This document shows positions 43,346 through 51,962 of a stretch of 64,000 nucleotides of DNA, piece by piece (position 1 is the first letter of the stretch; each line of letters begins with the position of its first letter). The notes beneath the pieces are model-generated. The model did no database searches, had not been told where the DNA came from, and was given only the letters and a program-made list of their open reading frames with translations. A program made the translations under genes and the position numbers. This DNA is from Acetobacter sp. Lineage in GTDB: Bacteria > Pseudomonadota > Alphaproteobacteria > Acetobacterales > Acetobacteraceae. The stretch is from positions 1,550,001-1,614,000 of the forward strand of contig NZ_JAKVME010000001.1 in NCBI RefSeq assembly GCF_022483985.1, written 5' to 3'.

Positions 43346-44526
43346 GAGCGCCCCTCCCTGCTGCCTGATCTAACACTGGTGGTCTTAGGAACCACGACGC
43401 CGGACGGGAAGAGTCGGACGGCAGGCCGTAATGCGGGCCATATCGCCACAATCAGCAGCAGCGCGAGCGGCAGGGACGTTGTCGCCACCAGCATCACCGC
43501 CAGAAGAAGCGCCGCGAACCCCGGCAGCAGAAACGCCCTGTCAGCCAGCAGTTTCAGGCGGGAATCCGGCTTTCCGGACAAGGAAAACCATGGCGTTGCG
43601 ACAAGCGGGCCAAATACAGCCAGATCAGCCACAAGAGGATGGGCCAGTCCCGCGGAGACAGCCGCAAGCCCCATGGATGCCTGCGTGAGCAGCGCGGCAG
43701 GCTGCGCGGACCGCAATCTGAGTCGCAGGGCGGCCAGCGCCAGCGTACCGAGCCCCGCCGCAAAGAACAGTCCCCTCAGACCTAGCCCGGTTACTGGCGG
43801 CAGGGGGAAAGTCACCAGCAATGCCACCACGGCCAGCGTTGCGGCATTGGCTCGCAGGATTTCAGAAGCGTCGCCTGCCCGCTCTGTTCGTGTCACGTTC
43901 AGGAGCGCCGTGCAGGGAAACAGGCTGGCGAGCAGGCAGAACCCACATCCGGCGAGCACCCCTTCGATAACCGGATCAGGATGCAGGAATCCACTACAGA
44001 CCAGCAGAGCGCCCGTGGCGGTCCGACGAAGTGTGTTCCAGCCCGAAAGTGCGCGACCCGGACCCGTATCGAGCAGAATCACGGTCAGAACAGGAGCCGA
44101 CAGCAGCATGGCCGCGCGGGCGACGGGCTCCGAGAGCATCATGGCCAGAACCAGCAGTCCCGTGGTCCAGAACGGAACAGCATCACGGGCGACCAGAGCC
44201 CGCTCTTCTTCAGGCTGCGGGGGTGCAAAGCACTGCGATACCAGACCGGCATGCAGGAGCAGGCAGCCGACCGCAGCCAACGGCGCTTCGATCATCCATC
44301 CCAGTTTCACGCCTTGTCCGGTTGCGGCCAGATAGAGGGAGAAAGGCACATTGAGCGCCGCCAGTCCCAGCGCGACAAGGGAGAAATTGGCGGCAAGCTG
44401 GGAGAAGCGGTTTTTCGTCTCCTCATCGCCCACCCGACTCTCCGGACCGAAAGCCGCGATGATCACACCGGCGAGAAACGGCCAGACAAGGCTGAGAAAG
44501 AGGATGATATCCGCTGCCATGAGCAT
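43342..44526 (-). CDS. HyfF-like antiporter-type membrane subunit (short)
   Basis: A 394-residue polytopic membrane protein (about twelve helices) at the place where HyfF/NuoN-type subunits occur in hydrogenase-4 operons. It is shorter than HyfF (about 520 residues). The usual discontinuous-helix motif of the family (FHxWLPxAHxxAP) is not visible. ATG at 44526 overlaps the previous stop by one base; the frame open to 44949 is the reverse complement of the upstream gene's coding region and is not used. Assignment rests on context plus general antiporter-like pattern. Confidence 0.65.
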   Translation of the reverse strand: MLMAADIILFLSLVWPFLAGVIIAAFGPESRVGDEETKNRFSQLAANFSLVALGLAALNVPFSLYLAATGQGVKLGWMIEAPLAAVGCLLLHAGLVSQCFAPPQPEEERALVARDAVPFWTTGLLVLAMMLSEPVARAAMLLSAPVLTVILLDTGPGRALSGWNTLRRTATGALLVCSGFLHPDPVIEGVLAGCGFCLLASLFPCTALLNVTRTERAGDASEILRANAATLAVVALLVTFPLPPVTGLGLRGLFFAAGLGTLALAALRLRLRSAQPAALLTQASMGLAAVSAGLAHPLVADLAVFGPLVATPWFSLSGKPDSRLKLLADRAFLLPGFAALLLAVMLVATTSLPLALLLIVAIWPALRPAVRLFPSGVVVPKTTSVRSGSREGRS

Positions 44527-45140
44527 CAGAATCCGCCCTCCCCGCGCTCTGTGGATTTCAGCCGCAGAAGGGACAGACGGCGCACAAGCCACGTTCCCGC
44601 CCCGGCGAGCAGCAGCACGCATATACCGACAAGCCAGCCCGCATAGGGATTGCGGATGTTGGCCGCTGTCAGCAGCAGCCCGTCGCAGGCCGTCAGGAGA
44701 CCGGCCAACTGGTAACGTGCGCCGGAACGCAGCGACAGCGTGGCCAGCCCGATAAAGGTCACGCCGAGCGCCACCGTCACCACAGCCGCGTCGATCGGGA
44801 TGAACGGCGCCGCAAGCAGGGCCGGATTCTGAAGCATGTCCTCGGATGGCAGGCTCAGACTGGCGGCAATCAGAAGCGCCAGAGACAGGATAACCGCTCC
44901 GGCCACACGCGACGGGCCGGTTTCGTCCGTATAGCGCCCCAGCCACCATGCCGGAGCGATCGAGATCGTCAGCGCGCTGACCGCCGCGAAGAGAATGACG
45001 GCAGGAAACGGGTCAGGAGTCGCGTGACGCAGCAGCAGGATGGAAAGAGCCGTCAGCAGCCCTGTCACCGGCGTCACCATCAGACCCGTGAGAAGCGTCA
45101 GCAGAGCCAGCAGAGGCAGAAGGGCAAGCGCGAGCGTCAT
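44526..45140 (-). CDS. HyfE-like membrane subunit
   Basis: A 204-residue membrane protein with six to seven hydrophobic helices (ALLPLLALLTLLTGLM; SALTISIAPAWWLG; GAVILSLALLIAASLSL; VVTVALGVTFIGLATLSL; AGLLTACDGLLLTAANI; LVGICVLLLAGAG). Length, position and the late AANIRNPYAGW segment fit the HyfE / NuoK-extended subunit of hydrogenase-4-like complexes. It overlaps the gene on each side: ATGA upstream, TGATG downstream. A membrane-arm role is inferred from the operon. Confidence 0.7.
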   Translation of the reverse strand: MTLALALLPLLALLTLLTGLMVTPVTGLLTALSILLLRHATPDPFPAVILFAAVSALTISIAPAWWLGRYTDETGPSRVAGAVILSLALLIAASLSLPSEDMLQNPALLAAPFIPIDAAVVTVALGVTFIGLATLSLRSGARYQLAGLLTACDGLLLTAANIRNPYAGWLVGICVLLLAGAGTWLVRRLSLLRLKSTERGEGGF

Positions 45141-46189
45141 CGTTTTTCGATATCCGTTCGACGGACGGCAGGATGTTCCGGGGACGGTGTTTCCGGACCC
45201 TTCTTTTCTGCCTTTTCTGTTTTTTCTGTGGGCCTGTCACCGACCGGCGGCATCAGGCGGGCAGACGTCATCAACTGAAGCGCCAGCACGGCCAGCAGCA
45301 GCGCCGACGCCGCCCGCAGACGCACCGCAGTCAGATCACCGAGCGCCAATGCCCGACCGGTCGCAAGAACGATCGCCAGCAGAAAACTCCGCAGAAACCA
45401 GCACAGCACACCAAGCACCAACGCGCCGCAGCCACTCAGGAACGATGGACTGCCGAGAACCGAGACCAGCGAACCCGGCCACATCAGATCACTGGCCAGA
45501 GTGAGCCATGTCAGAGCCGCGATATCCCGCGACAGCATCAGAAGCGCCCCATCGCTTCCCGGCTCCTCAAAATCATACCTTTCCACCGGATCGACAGCCG
45601 CCAGCAAAGCCGCACCGGCCAGCACACAGGGCGCACCATCCACGAACGGGTTTTCATGGCTCATGCCCGCCAGCACGGAAGCAAGACCGGTCGTCGCACC
45701 GGCGCTGAAAAGAAGCGCCACCAGCAGAAACAGACAGGGCAACACCAGCGCCAGAGCGAGCGCCCGTCCGAATGCAACCGTGGCGCGCTCCGCAGGCTGG
45801 GCCAGCCCCGGCAGCAGCGCAGTGAAACGGGCCAGCACCAGCAGTAATCCCACGAGCAGAAGGTCCGACCATGAGCCGGTCCCAAGTTCCTGCGTGAAAG
45901 CGGGGACAAGCAATACTGCACATAGGGCGGCGGCCAGAGAAAACGGCGCGACGATCCCGGTGATCGTCCCTTCGACCAGTGGCGGCGCGTCGCTCTGCCG
46001 GACAGGCGGCGCATGGCCCCATTCACGCCCGATGACAAACCAGCGCCGCAGCACAGGCGATGCGGGAACACCCGACATTCTCGCCGAGAAGAAACTGCGG
46101 AATCCGCTTAGAAGCGGTCCGACAAGCACCACCAGCGCCAGTTGCAGCACTGTCAGCAGAACGGAGAGAACGATCTGAAGAATGGTCAT
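45137..46189 (-). CDS. HyfC/HycD-like (NuoH-family) membrane subunit
   Basis: A 350-residue membrane protein corresponding to NuoH/HycD, the subunit that anchors the hydrophilic arm. About eight hydrophobic helices are separated by polar loops; VERYDFEEPGSDGALLMLSRDIAAL resembles the family's acidic loop (PFDxPE...), broken here, and the C-terminus is a charged tail (EKTEKAEKKGPETPSPEHPAVRR). Overlaps the preceding and following genes by 4 bases each. NuoH-type subunits couple electron transfer to ion movement, so the acidic residues may matter. Confidence 0.75.
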   Translation of the reverse strand: MTILQIVLSVLLTVLQLALVVLVGPLLSGFRSFFSARMSGVPASPVLRRWFVIGREWGHAPPVRQSDAPPLVEGTITGIVAPFSLAAALCAVLLVPAFTQELGTGSWSDLLLVGLLLVLARFTALLPGLAQPAERATVAFGRALALALVLPCLFLLVALLFSAGATTGLASVLAGMSHENPFVDGAPCVLAGAALLAAVDPVERYDFEEPGSDGALLMLSRDIAALTWLTLASDLMWPGSLVSVLGSPSFLSGCGALVLGVLCWFLRSFLLAIVLATGRALALGDLTAVRLRAASALLLAVLALQLMTSARLMPPVGDRPTEKTEKAEKKGPETPSPEHPAVRRTDIEKR

Positions 46190-47961
46190 GGCGTCAACGC
46201 CGACAGGGAAACGCCAAGCGCTGCCAGAACAAGCACCACGGCAGTCGCGTGGTCCGCGAACGGTGCGGTTTTCAGCAGCATCCGTCGAAGCCTATGCAGA
46301 CAACGCGCACCAGACCGCAGGATCAGCGAGCGGGACATGATCCTGCGTCGTCCCTGAGGGAACAGCACAGCACGCAGCGCGGACGGCACCATATCGACGC
46401 CCGACCAGATCAGCGGCTCGCCGAATGGCAGCCACGGCGCCCGTGCCGTCAGCCCGCCCAGCCAGGGCGTCGTCTCGCCTGTGTGAATATCCGGCAAGAT
46501 CTCGCGTTTCAGAGTGGGCGCACGCCCCCGCGAGCGCAGGGTCTCCTGCTGCGCCAGCCGTATAATCAACACGATCAGCAGCAGGAGCGCCGTGACACCG
46601 ACCGGCATCCATGAGGACAGTCCATCGGGAGCCACCAGCGTAAAGAAGGGTTGAGGCGTCGGACGCGCCTCGCCTGTCAGTTGGTGCAGGACTGGCTCGG
46701 CCAGACGCAGCACGCCGCCCGGCACCAATCCGGCCACAACAGCGAACAACACTGAGCCGGAGACTGGTAGTAGAGTGGGCCAGACCGCATCCGGGCAGGC
46801 CGCCATGCGGGGACTGCGGGCGCTGCCGAGCAGAAGGAGCGCGGCCAGTCTCAGCGCCGCCAGTCCGGTCAACGCGACAAGGACGCCAAGCGCGAGCAGA
46901 AAAGCCAGTGACGGCAGAGCGGCGGCAAATCCATCCGGCAGCAGGCCAAGAGCCGTTTCAACCAGAAGCCACAGGATGGTGAAGCCGCTCGCGGGCGGCA
47001 GAAAGGTGAGAATCAACAATGTCGCAGCGAACAGGCCCGCCAGTCGGGGCGCGAAGAGGATGAGTCCTCCCAAACGCCCGAGCTGATCCGAACCGGCTCC
47101 TTCCGCGATCAGGCCACCGGTCCGCAGAAACGCTATGGAGACGGGCCAGAGAATCACTAGCCCCAGTACCAGCGCACTGGCCGCCACGTGCGCCGTCAGG
47201 GCGGAACCGGACGCGCCGGCAAGGAGCAGCAACCCAAGCGAGCTGATGCTCAGCGCGGCAGGCAGACCAGCTAACCCGACAGTCGCGATACTGCCTTTAC
47301 GTGTGGTGAGCGTGGAAAGCACACGCCCGAACGCCAGCATCATCCCGCCGACAATCAGCGTCGCGGTCATGACGGGTGTGATCACGCTGTCGGGTCTGAG
47401 AAGAACACGGCAGAGCAGCAGCAGGCCGCAACCGGCTTCCAGCATTGGCGCCACTGCGAAATCAGGCTGCCTGCGTCCCGCCCCTGCCGTACAGGCCAGA
47501 GCGGCGGCGATCGCCATCCATTCAACGCCAGAAGCAGAACCCGGCGCGCAGGCGGCGGCGAAAAGAAGCGTCCGCAGACACCCGGCTGAGGCCTTCTGAC
47601 GTTCCGGGAATGCCAGTATCAGCGCCAGACAGCCGGTCACCATCAAGGCCGCCGTGTCGCTGGCGAAGGCGACCAGACAGGCTGACGCACAGGCGAGAGG
47701 CAGACGTCCTCCGGGCCTGATCCAACGCTCCGAACAGCAGCCGAGAATGGCGAACACCACCAGAAACAGGCAACCGAGCGGGTCAGGCGTGAAGAACGGC
47801 AGAACGGAGGACATCACGCCCGCGCTCCACGGCAGCACAAACAGCGCAACCATCGCCGCGATCAGCCACATTCCCTGACAGACCAGCCGCTGTTGCCCCG
47901 GAGGCAGCCCGACCCACCGTTCAGGCGTGCCCGAAAGCAGACTGGCTAGAAGAACCGGCAA
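46186..47961 (-). CDS. HyfB-like antiporter-type membrane subunit
   Basis: A 591-residue protein with some sixteen hydrophobic segments, resembling the NuoL/HyfB subunit at the head of hydrogenase-4-type operons. Like the HyfF-like protein it shows no FHxWLPxAH motif, and lysine is scarce within its helices. The only available start is TTG at 47961; the frame upstream stays open into parC and reads a hydrophobic helix (HFLILTILILL), so the true start may be an atypical codon further up. It is the first gene of the six-gene operon and directly follows parC. Confidence 0.68.
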   Translation of the reverse strand: MPVLLASLLSGTPERWVGLPPGQQRLVCQGMWLIAAMVALFVLPWSAGVMSSVLPFFTPDPLGCLFLVVFAILGCCSERWIRPGGRLPLACASACLVAFASDTAALMVTGCLALILAFPERQKASAGCLRTLLFAAACAPGSASGVEWMAIAAALACTAGAGRRQPDFAVAPMLEAGCGLLLLCRVLLRPDSVITPVMTATLIVGGMMLAFGRVLSTLTTRKGSIATVGLAGLPAALSISSLGLLLLAGASGSALTAHVAASALVLGLVILWPVSIAFLRTGGLIAEGAGSDQLGRLGGLILFAPRLAGLFAATLLILTFLPPASGFTILWLLVETALGLLPDGFAAALPSLAFLLALGVLVALTGLAALRLAALLLLGSARSPRMAACPDAVWPTLLPVSGSVLFAVVAGLVPGGVLRLAEPVLHQLTGEARPTPQPFFTLVAPDGLSSWMPVGVTALLLLIVLIIRLAQQETLRSRGRAPTLKREILPDIHTGETTPWLGGLTARAPWLPFGEPLIWSGVDMVPSALRAVLFPQGRRRIMSRSLILRSGARCLHRLRRMLLKTAPFADHATAVVLVLAALGVSLSALTP

Positions 47962-48046
47962 CAGGATAAGGATCGTCAGGATGAGAAAATGTCCCGCATG
48001 ATGCGAACCAACGCGATGACGCGGGCGCTCACCCGCAAGGAGTAGA

Positions 48047-50266
48047 TCAGGCTTTCTTCATCGCCCATGGTGGAGCCGCCTTGCCCGTGGCAGCGCGTTT
48101 TCCGGCCCAGGGCTCAAGCTCGGCAAAGCCACGGACCCTCACAGCGCCCGGCCAGAGCAGCCCTTCCGCCGCACTGAACACCACGGCCTGACGGAGACCG
48201 AGCTTCGCACCGCCATCCGGATATTTCTGGAGCGTGACGCCCAGCCCCTTCGCCATCACGGGGAGCTGATCGACCGGGAAGACGAGCAGACGCTTGTCTC
48301 CACCATAGACCGCGACCTGATCACCCTGAGCAGGGACGCAGAGACGTGCACTTTCGTCATCCTTGAGATTGAGCACCTGCTTTCCGCTGCGCTTCTCAGC
48401 GGCAAAGTCGGTATCGGCCACAATCATGCCGCGTCCGACACTGGAGGCGACAAGACGCTTCATGCCTTCTTCAATGACGAACACGGAGAGAATCTCCTCG
48501 TCGTTGGACAGATCCATCAGCAGACGTACGGGCTGGCCGTCACCGCGACCACGCGGGATATCGCCCACACTGACTGTGAAGGCACGGCCATCCGTGGCGA
48601 AGAAGCAGATACGGTCCGTGCTCTGACAGGGCAGAGCGAGGCGGAGGTCGTCGCCTTCCTTGAATTTCTGGGTGCTGGCGTCGATGCCGTGGCCCTTCAC
48701 GGCACGGACCCAGCCCTTTTCGGACAGTATCAGGGTCAGCGGCTCGCGCTCGACCAGCGTAGCGGCGGACAGGTCGATCTGCGGCGGTGGTGCGCCGAGC
48801 GTGCTGCGACGTGCGCCCAGCGGACCAGAACCAAAATTCCTGCCGATTTCCTTCACCTCGGCGGCGATGCGGGACCAGCGGAGTTTTTCGTCGGCCAGCA
48901 GAGCGCGGAGTTCATCGCGTTCAGCGGAGAGCGCGCCATGCTCCTTGCGGATTTCGATCTCCTCCAGCTTTCGCAGGCTGCGCAGGCGCATGTTGAGGAC
49001 GGCTTCGGCCTGCATGTCCGTCAGGCGGAAGGTCGCCATCAGGCTGGCCTTGGCGTCATCCTCCTCGCGGATGATGCGGATCACCTCATCGAGATTGAGA
49101 TAGACGGCGAGGAAGCCTTCGAGAATTTCGAGACGTTTTTCGACGGCGGCGAGACGATGGGCGCTCCGGCGCTCCAGTACTTCGTGACGATGATCGAGCC
49201 ACGCCTGCAACACGGATCGCAGATCGAGCACGGCGGGAGCGCGATCCGGGCCGATGACGTTCATGTTCAGAGAGAAGCGGCTTTCGAGCTGGGTCGCCCT
49301 GAACAGCGTCTCCATCAGCACTTCCGGCTCGATGGTGCGGTTTTTCGGCTCCAGCACCAGACGGATATCAGCCGAGCTTTCGTCGCGGATATCGGCCAGA
49401 AGGGGCAGTTTTTTCTGCACCAGCAGGTCGGCGATCTGCTCGATCAGACGGGATTTCTGCACCTGATAGGGGATTTCCGTGACCACCACCTGCCATGTGC
49501 CGAAACGGCCCTGTTCGACTTCCCAGCGGGAGCGGATACGGAAACCGCCACGTCCGGTCTCATACGCCTTCAGGATGGCGTCCGAATCCTCGACGATGAT
49601 GCCGCCCGTCGGGAAATCCGGTCCGGGCATATGCTGGAGAAGCTCGGCCACAGTGGCCTCGGGCTTGCGGATCAGAAGCGCGGCGGCGGCGCAGATTTCA
49701 CCGGCATTGTGCGGTGGAATGCTGGTGGCCATGCCGACGGCGATTCCCGCCGCACCATTGGCGAGCAGATTCGGGAAGGCGGCGGGCAGGACGATCGGCT
49801 CGGCGTCCTCGCCGTCATAGGTGGGACGGAAATCGACGGCGTCGTCATTGATGCCTTCGAGCAGCGCCTGCGCGACCTTGGTCAGCCGGGCTTCGGTATA
49901 TCGCATGGCGGCGGCGTTATCGCCGTCCACGGACCCGAAATTGCCCTGCCCTTCCACGAGCGGGAATCGGACGGCGAAATCCTGTGCGAGCCGGACGAGC
50001 GCCTCGTAGACCGAGGCGTCACCGTGCGGATGGTATTTACCGATCACGTCACCGACGACGCGTGCACACTTTTTAAACCCGGATGCGGGATCAAGGCGGA
50101 GCTGGTGCATGGCGAAGATGAGTCGCCTGTGCACCGGCTTGAGACCGTCCCGCACATCCGGCAGCGAGCGGGACATGATTGTCGACAGCGCGTAAGCCAG
50201 ATACCGCTCGCTCAGGGCGTCGGTAAGTCGGGTATCCTCGATATGGCCTGCGAACGTGTCACTCAT
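48047..50266 (-). CDS. parC: DNA topoisomerase IV subunit A
   Basis: The 739-residue DNA-cleaving subunit of topoisomerase IV, which decatenates daughter chromosomes. The catalytic tyrosine lies in AAMRYTEARLT near residue 121, after the quinolone-region HPHGDASVYEALVRLAQDF (residues about 78-96); these identify the type IIA fold. The length and a short C-terminal domain favour ParC over GyrA (usually about 870-900). The gene is monocistronic or read through into the membrane-complex operon, since the HyfB-like gene starts less than 100 bases downstream on the same strand. Reported start ATG at 50266. Confidence 0.95.
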   Translation of the reverse strand: MSDTFAGHIEDTRLTDALSERYLAYALSTIMSRSLPDVRDGLKPVHRRLIFAMHQLRLDPASGFKKCARVVGDVIGKYHPHGDASVYEALVRLAQDFAVRFPLVEGQGNFGSVDGDNAAAMRYTEARLTKVAQALLEGINDDAVDFRPTYDGEDAEPIVLPAAFPNLLANGAAGIAVGMATSIPPHNAGEICAAAALLIRKPEATVAELLQHMPGPDFPTGGIIVEDSDAILKAYETGRGGFRIRSRWEVEQGRFGTWQVVVTEIPYQVQKSRLIEQIADLLVQKKLPLLADIRDESSADIRLVLEPKNRTIEPEVLMETLFRATQLESRFSLNMNVIGPDRAPAVLDLRSVLQAWLDHRHEVLERRSAHRLAAVEKRLEILEGFLAVYLNLDEVIRIIREEDDAKASLMATFRLTDMQAEAVLNMRLRSLRKLEEIEIRKEHGALSAERDELRALLADEKLRWSRIAAEVKEIGRNFGSGPLGARRSTLGAPPPQIDLSAATLVEREPLTLILSEKGWVRAVKGHGIDASTQKFKEGDDLRLALPCQSTDRICFFATDGRAFTVSVGDIPRGRGDGQPVRLLMDLSNDEEILSVFVIEEGMKRLVASSVGRGMIVADTDFAAEKRSGKQVLNLKDDESARLCVPAQGDQVAVYGGDKRLLVFPVDQLPVMAKGLGVTLQKYPDGGAKLGLRQAVVFSAAEGLLWPGAVRVRGFAELEPWAGKRAATGKAAPPWAMKKA

Positions 50267-50311
50267 GTCCTGTGTCCTCCGTCGTGCGCACCCATAACGG
50301 AGAGATACGCT

Positions 50312-50764
50312 TTGGCCAACGTCCTGACAGGTTTTTCACACAGTCCGACATTTCGCCTCATCTCTCTGTTCGCCACATTGGGCGGCCTTTCCGCCTGTTC
50401 ACCGGCTGACCGGTATCTCCGGACCGGTGAACAACTCGCTTACAGCGGCTTTACGGCGCATGCCGCCAATACCACAGCCCGCGACGAGATGATGAATCTT
50501 ATCCCGGCCGGAATGCTGACCTATCGTCCGACCACCACAGGCCCCGTCTACCTTTACGCCGACCGTATCGGGTGTGGGTGCGTCTATATGGGCAGTCAGG
50601 CCGCTTTCGTGGACTACTCCCACAAAACGCTGAAGGGCGTGCCCAGTCAGGCGGCGATGACAGCCGAGATCAACCAGCATCCGGGCTGGGACTGGAGCGT
50701 CTGGTCAGAAAACGCCGATCCCGGTCCCAACCAGCCAAAGCATGTCATCGGCGCTGAATGGTGA
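50312..50764 (+). CDS. Hypothetical lipoprotein divergent from parC
   Basis: A 150-residue lipoprotein. The start is TTG at 50312 with CGGAGAGA eight bases upstream; an ATG-initiated reading would lose the signal peptide. The lipobox is GLSAC (about residue 29). The mature protein has a small well-spaced domain with CGCVYMGSQAAFVDY and a Trp-rich end (HPGWDWSVWSENADP). No family recognised. The frame continues upstream across the parC antisense strand, but that part is a shadow. Divergent from parC with 45 bases between. Confidence 0.75.
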   Translation: MANVLTGFSHSPTFRLISLFATLGGLSACSPADRYLRTGEQLAYSGFTAHAANTTARDEMMNLIPAGMLTYRPTTTGPVYLYADRIGCGCVYMGSQAAFVDYSHKTLKGVPSQAAMTAEINQHPGWDWSVWSENADPGPNQPKHVIGAEW

Positions 50765-50987
50765 ATTTCTTCAGCATGGGAACAAACGGAAAGATCGCAG
50801 TCTTTCAGTCCTGATCTGCCGTGCGAATCAGGAACCTGCTCTCCGTTTGTGAAAATGAAAGACATCCATCCGGTTTCAGACAAGCAGAATGGGGAAAGCA
50901 GGATTTTCCTTTCCTGCGTCTTTCGTCCGAGCCGGTTAAAGCCCTATAAATCAGAGACAGAATTTTACACCCGGACACAGGCAGATC

Positions 50988-51755
50988 ATGCCCGAAAGCC
51001 TCAGCAAACCGACCAGTTCCCTGATACTGGCGCGTACCCTGCATGTCGTCCGCAAAGGCGATGCGCCTCCCATCATCTCGCTTCCTCCTCATTTCATCCC
51101 GGACTCAGAAGAAGCCGCCTATGAGGTCCAGAATCATGTCGCAGCCCTGAGCGGTCCCGTGCGTGGTTGGAAGGTCGGCGCATCCGGTCCGGACGCGGAA
51201 CCTTCTGCCGCCCCTCTGCATGCTGAGACCTTGTTTACAGATGGTGTCATCCTCCCGGCCGATTTCTTCAATCATCGCGGGGTGGAAGCCGAAATCGCCT
51301 ATCGTTTCGACAGAGCCGTCGGCACGGATCTGACCCCGGATGCCGTTCTATCCGCCATCGGCAGCGTCCATCCGGCCATTGAGGTCGTGGATACCCGCTT
51401 CATCGCACCCGACACCCAGCCACGTCTGGCGCATATGGCTGACCAGCAGAATCACGGAGCGCTCATTCTTGGTCCGGCTTTTTCAGACTGGCGGCGCTTC
51501 GATCCCGCTCAGGAAAAGTTCGTGATGAGAATTGATCACCGCCGCGTATCGGAGCAGATCGGAGGTAATGCGGCGGGCGACCTGACGCGGCTGCTGATCT
51601 GGCTGGCTGCTCATGCGGCGCGGCGCGGACTGCCGATCGAGGCAGGAACCATCGTGACAACCGGTTCTCTGTCTGGTGCATTTTTCGTGCCGCACCGGAC
51701 CCATGTGAGCGTCCAGTTCGATACACTTGGAACAGTGACAGCGTTTCTAGAATAG
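50988..51755 (+). CDS. 2-keto-4-pentenoate hydratase / fumarylacetoacetate hydrolase-family enzyme
   Basis: A 255-residue enzyme of the FAH superfamily (MhpD-type), which hydrates 2-keto-4-pentenoates in aromatic ring-cleavage routes or decarboxylates related oxo-acids with Mg2+. The early GPVRGWKVGASG and the central metal-binding GVEAEIAYRF (Glu-x-Glu) with AIEVVDTRF and then the C-terminal TIVTTGSLSG segments are typical. There are no other ring-cleavage genes nearby, so the reaction is uncertain. Start at ATG 50988. Confidence 0.82.
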   Translation: MPESLSKPTSSLILARTLHVVRKGDAPPIISLPPHFIPDSEEAAYEVQNHVAALSGPVRGWKVGASGPDAEPSAAPLHAETLFTDGVILPADFFNHRGVEAEIAYRFDRAVGTDLTPDAVLSAIGSVHPAIEVVDTRFIAPDTQPRLAHMADQQNHGALILGPAFSDWRRFDPAQEKFVMRIDHRRVSEQIGGNAAGDLTRLLIWLAAHAARRGLPIEAGTIVTTGSLSGAFFVPHRTHVSVQFDTLGTVTAFLE

Positions 51756-51962
51756 CCCGCACCCTGAGCCTGAACGCGATCCTCTTCCGCTCTCTGTGCA
51801 GACTTTCAGGCTTCAACCTCTCATCTGCCAGAAGCCGAGGTTACAGAAACCCACGCTGGAAGCCGCTGACACCACCCGTTCGATAAAACACAGGCGCGTC
51901 CGCCCTCCCGCGTGACCGCCGCACAGACTGCGGTGTCATTAACGCGTTGGGAAGACAGCCCG

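Noticed and set aside
41170-47961. Interpretation as a true [NiFe] hydrogenase-4 or formate hydrogenlyase
   Set aside because: The large subunit has neither CxxC pair required for NiFe, and no formate dehydrogenase, maturation (hyp) genes or ferredoxin subunit lie in the operon.
48689-50311. Upstream part of a 691-codon forward frame across parC
   Set aside because: Only its last 150 codons (from TTG 50312) carry a signal peptide and a lipobox; the rest is antisense to ParC and is a shadow.
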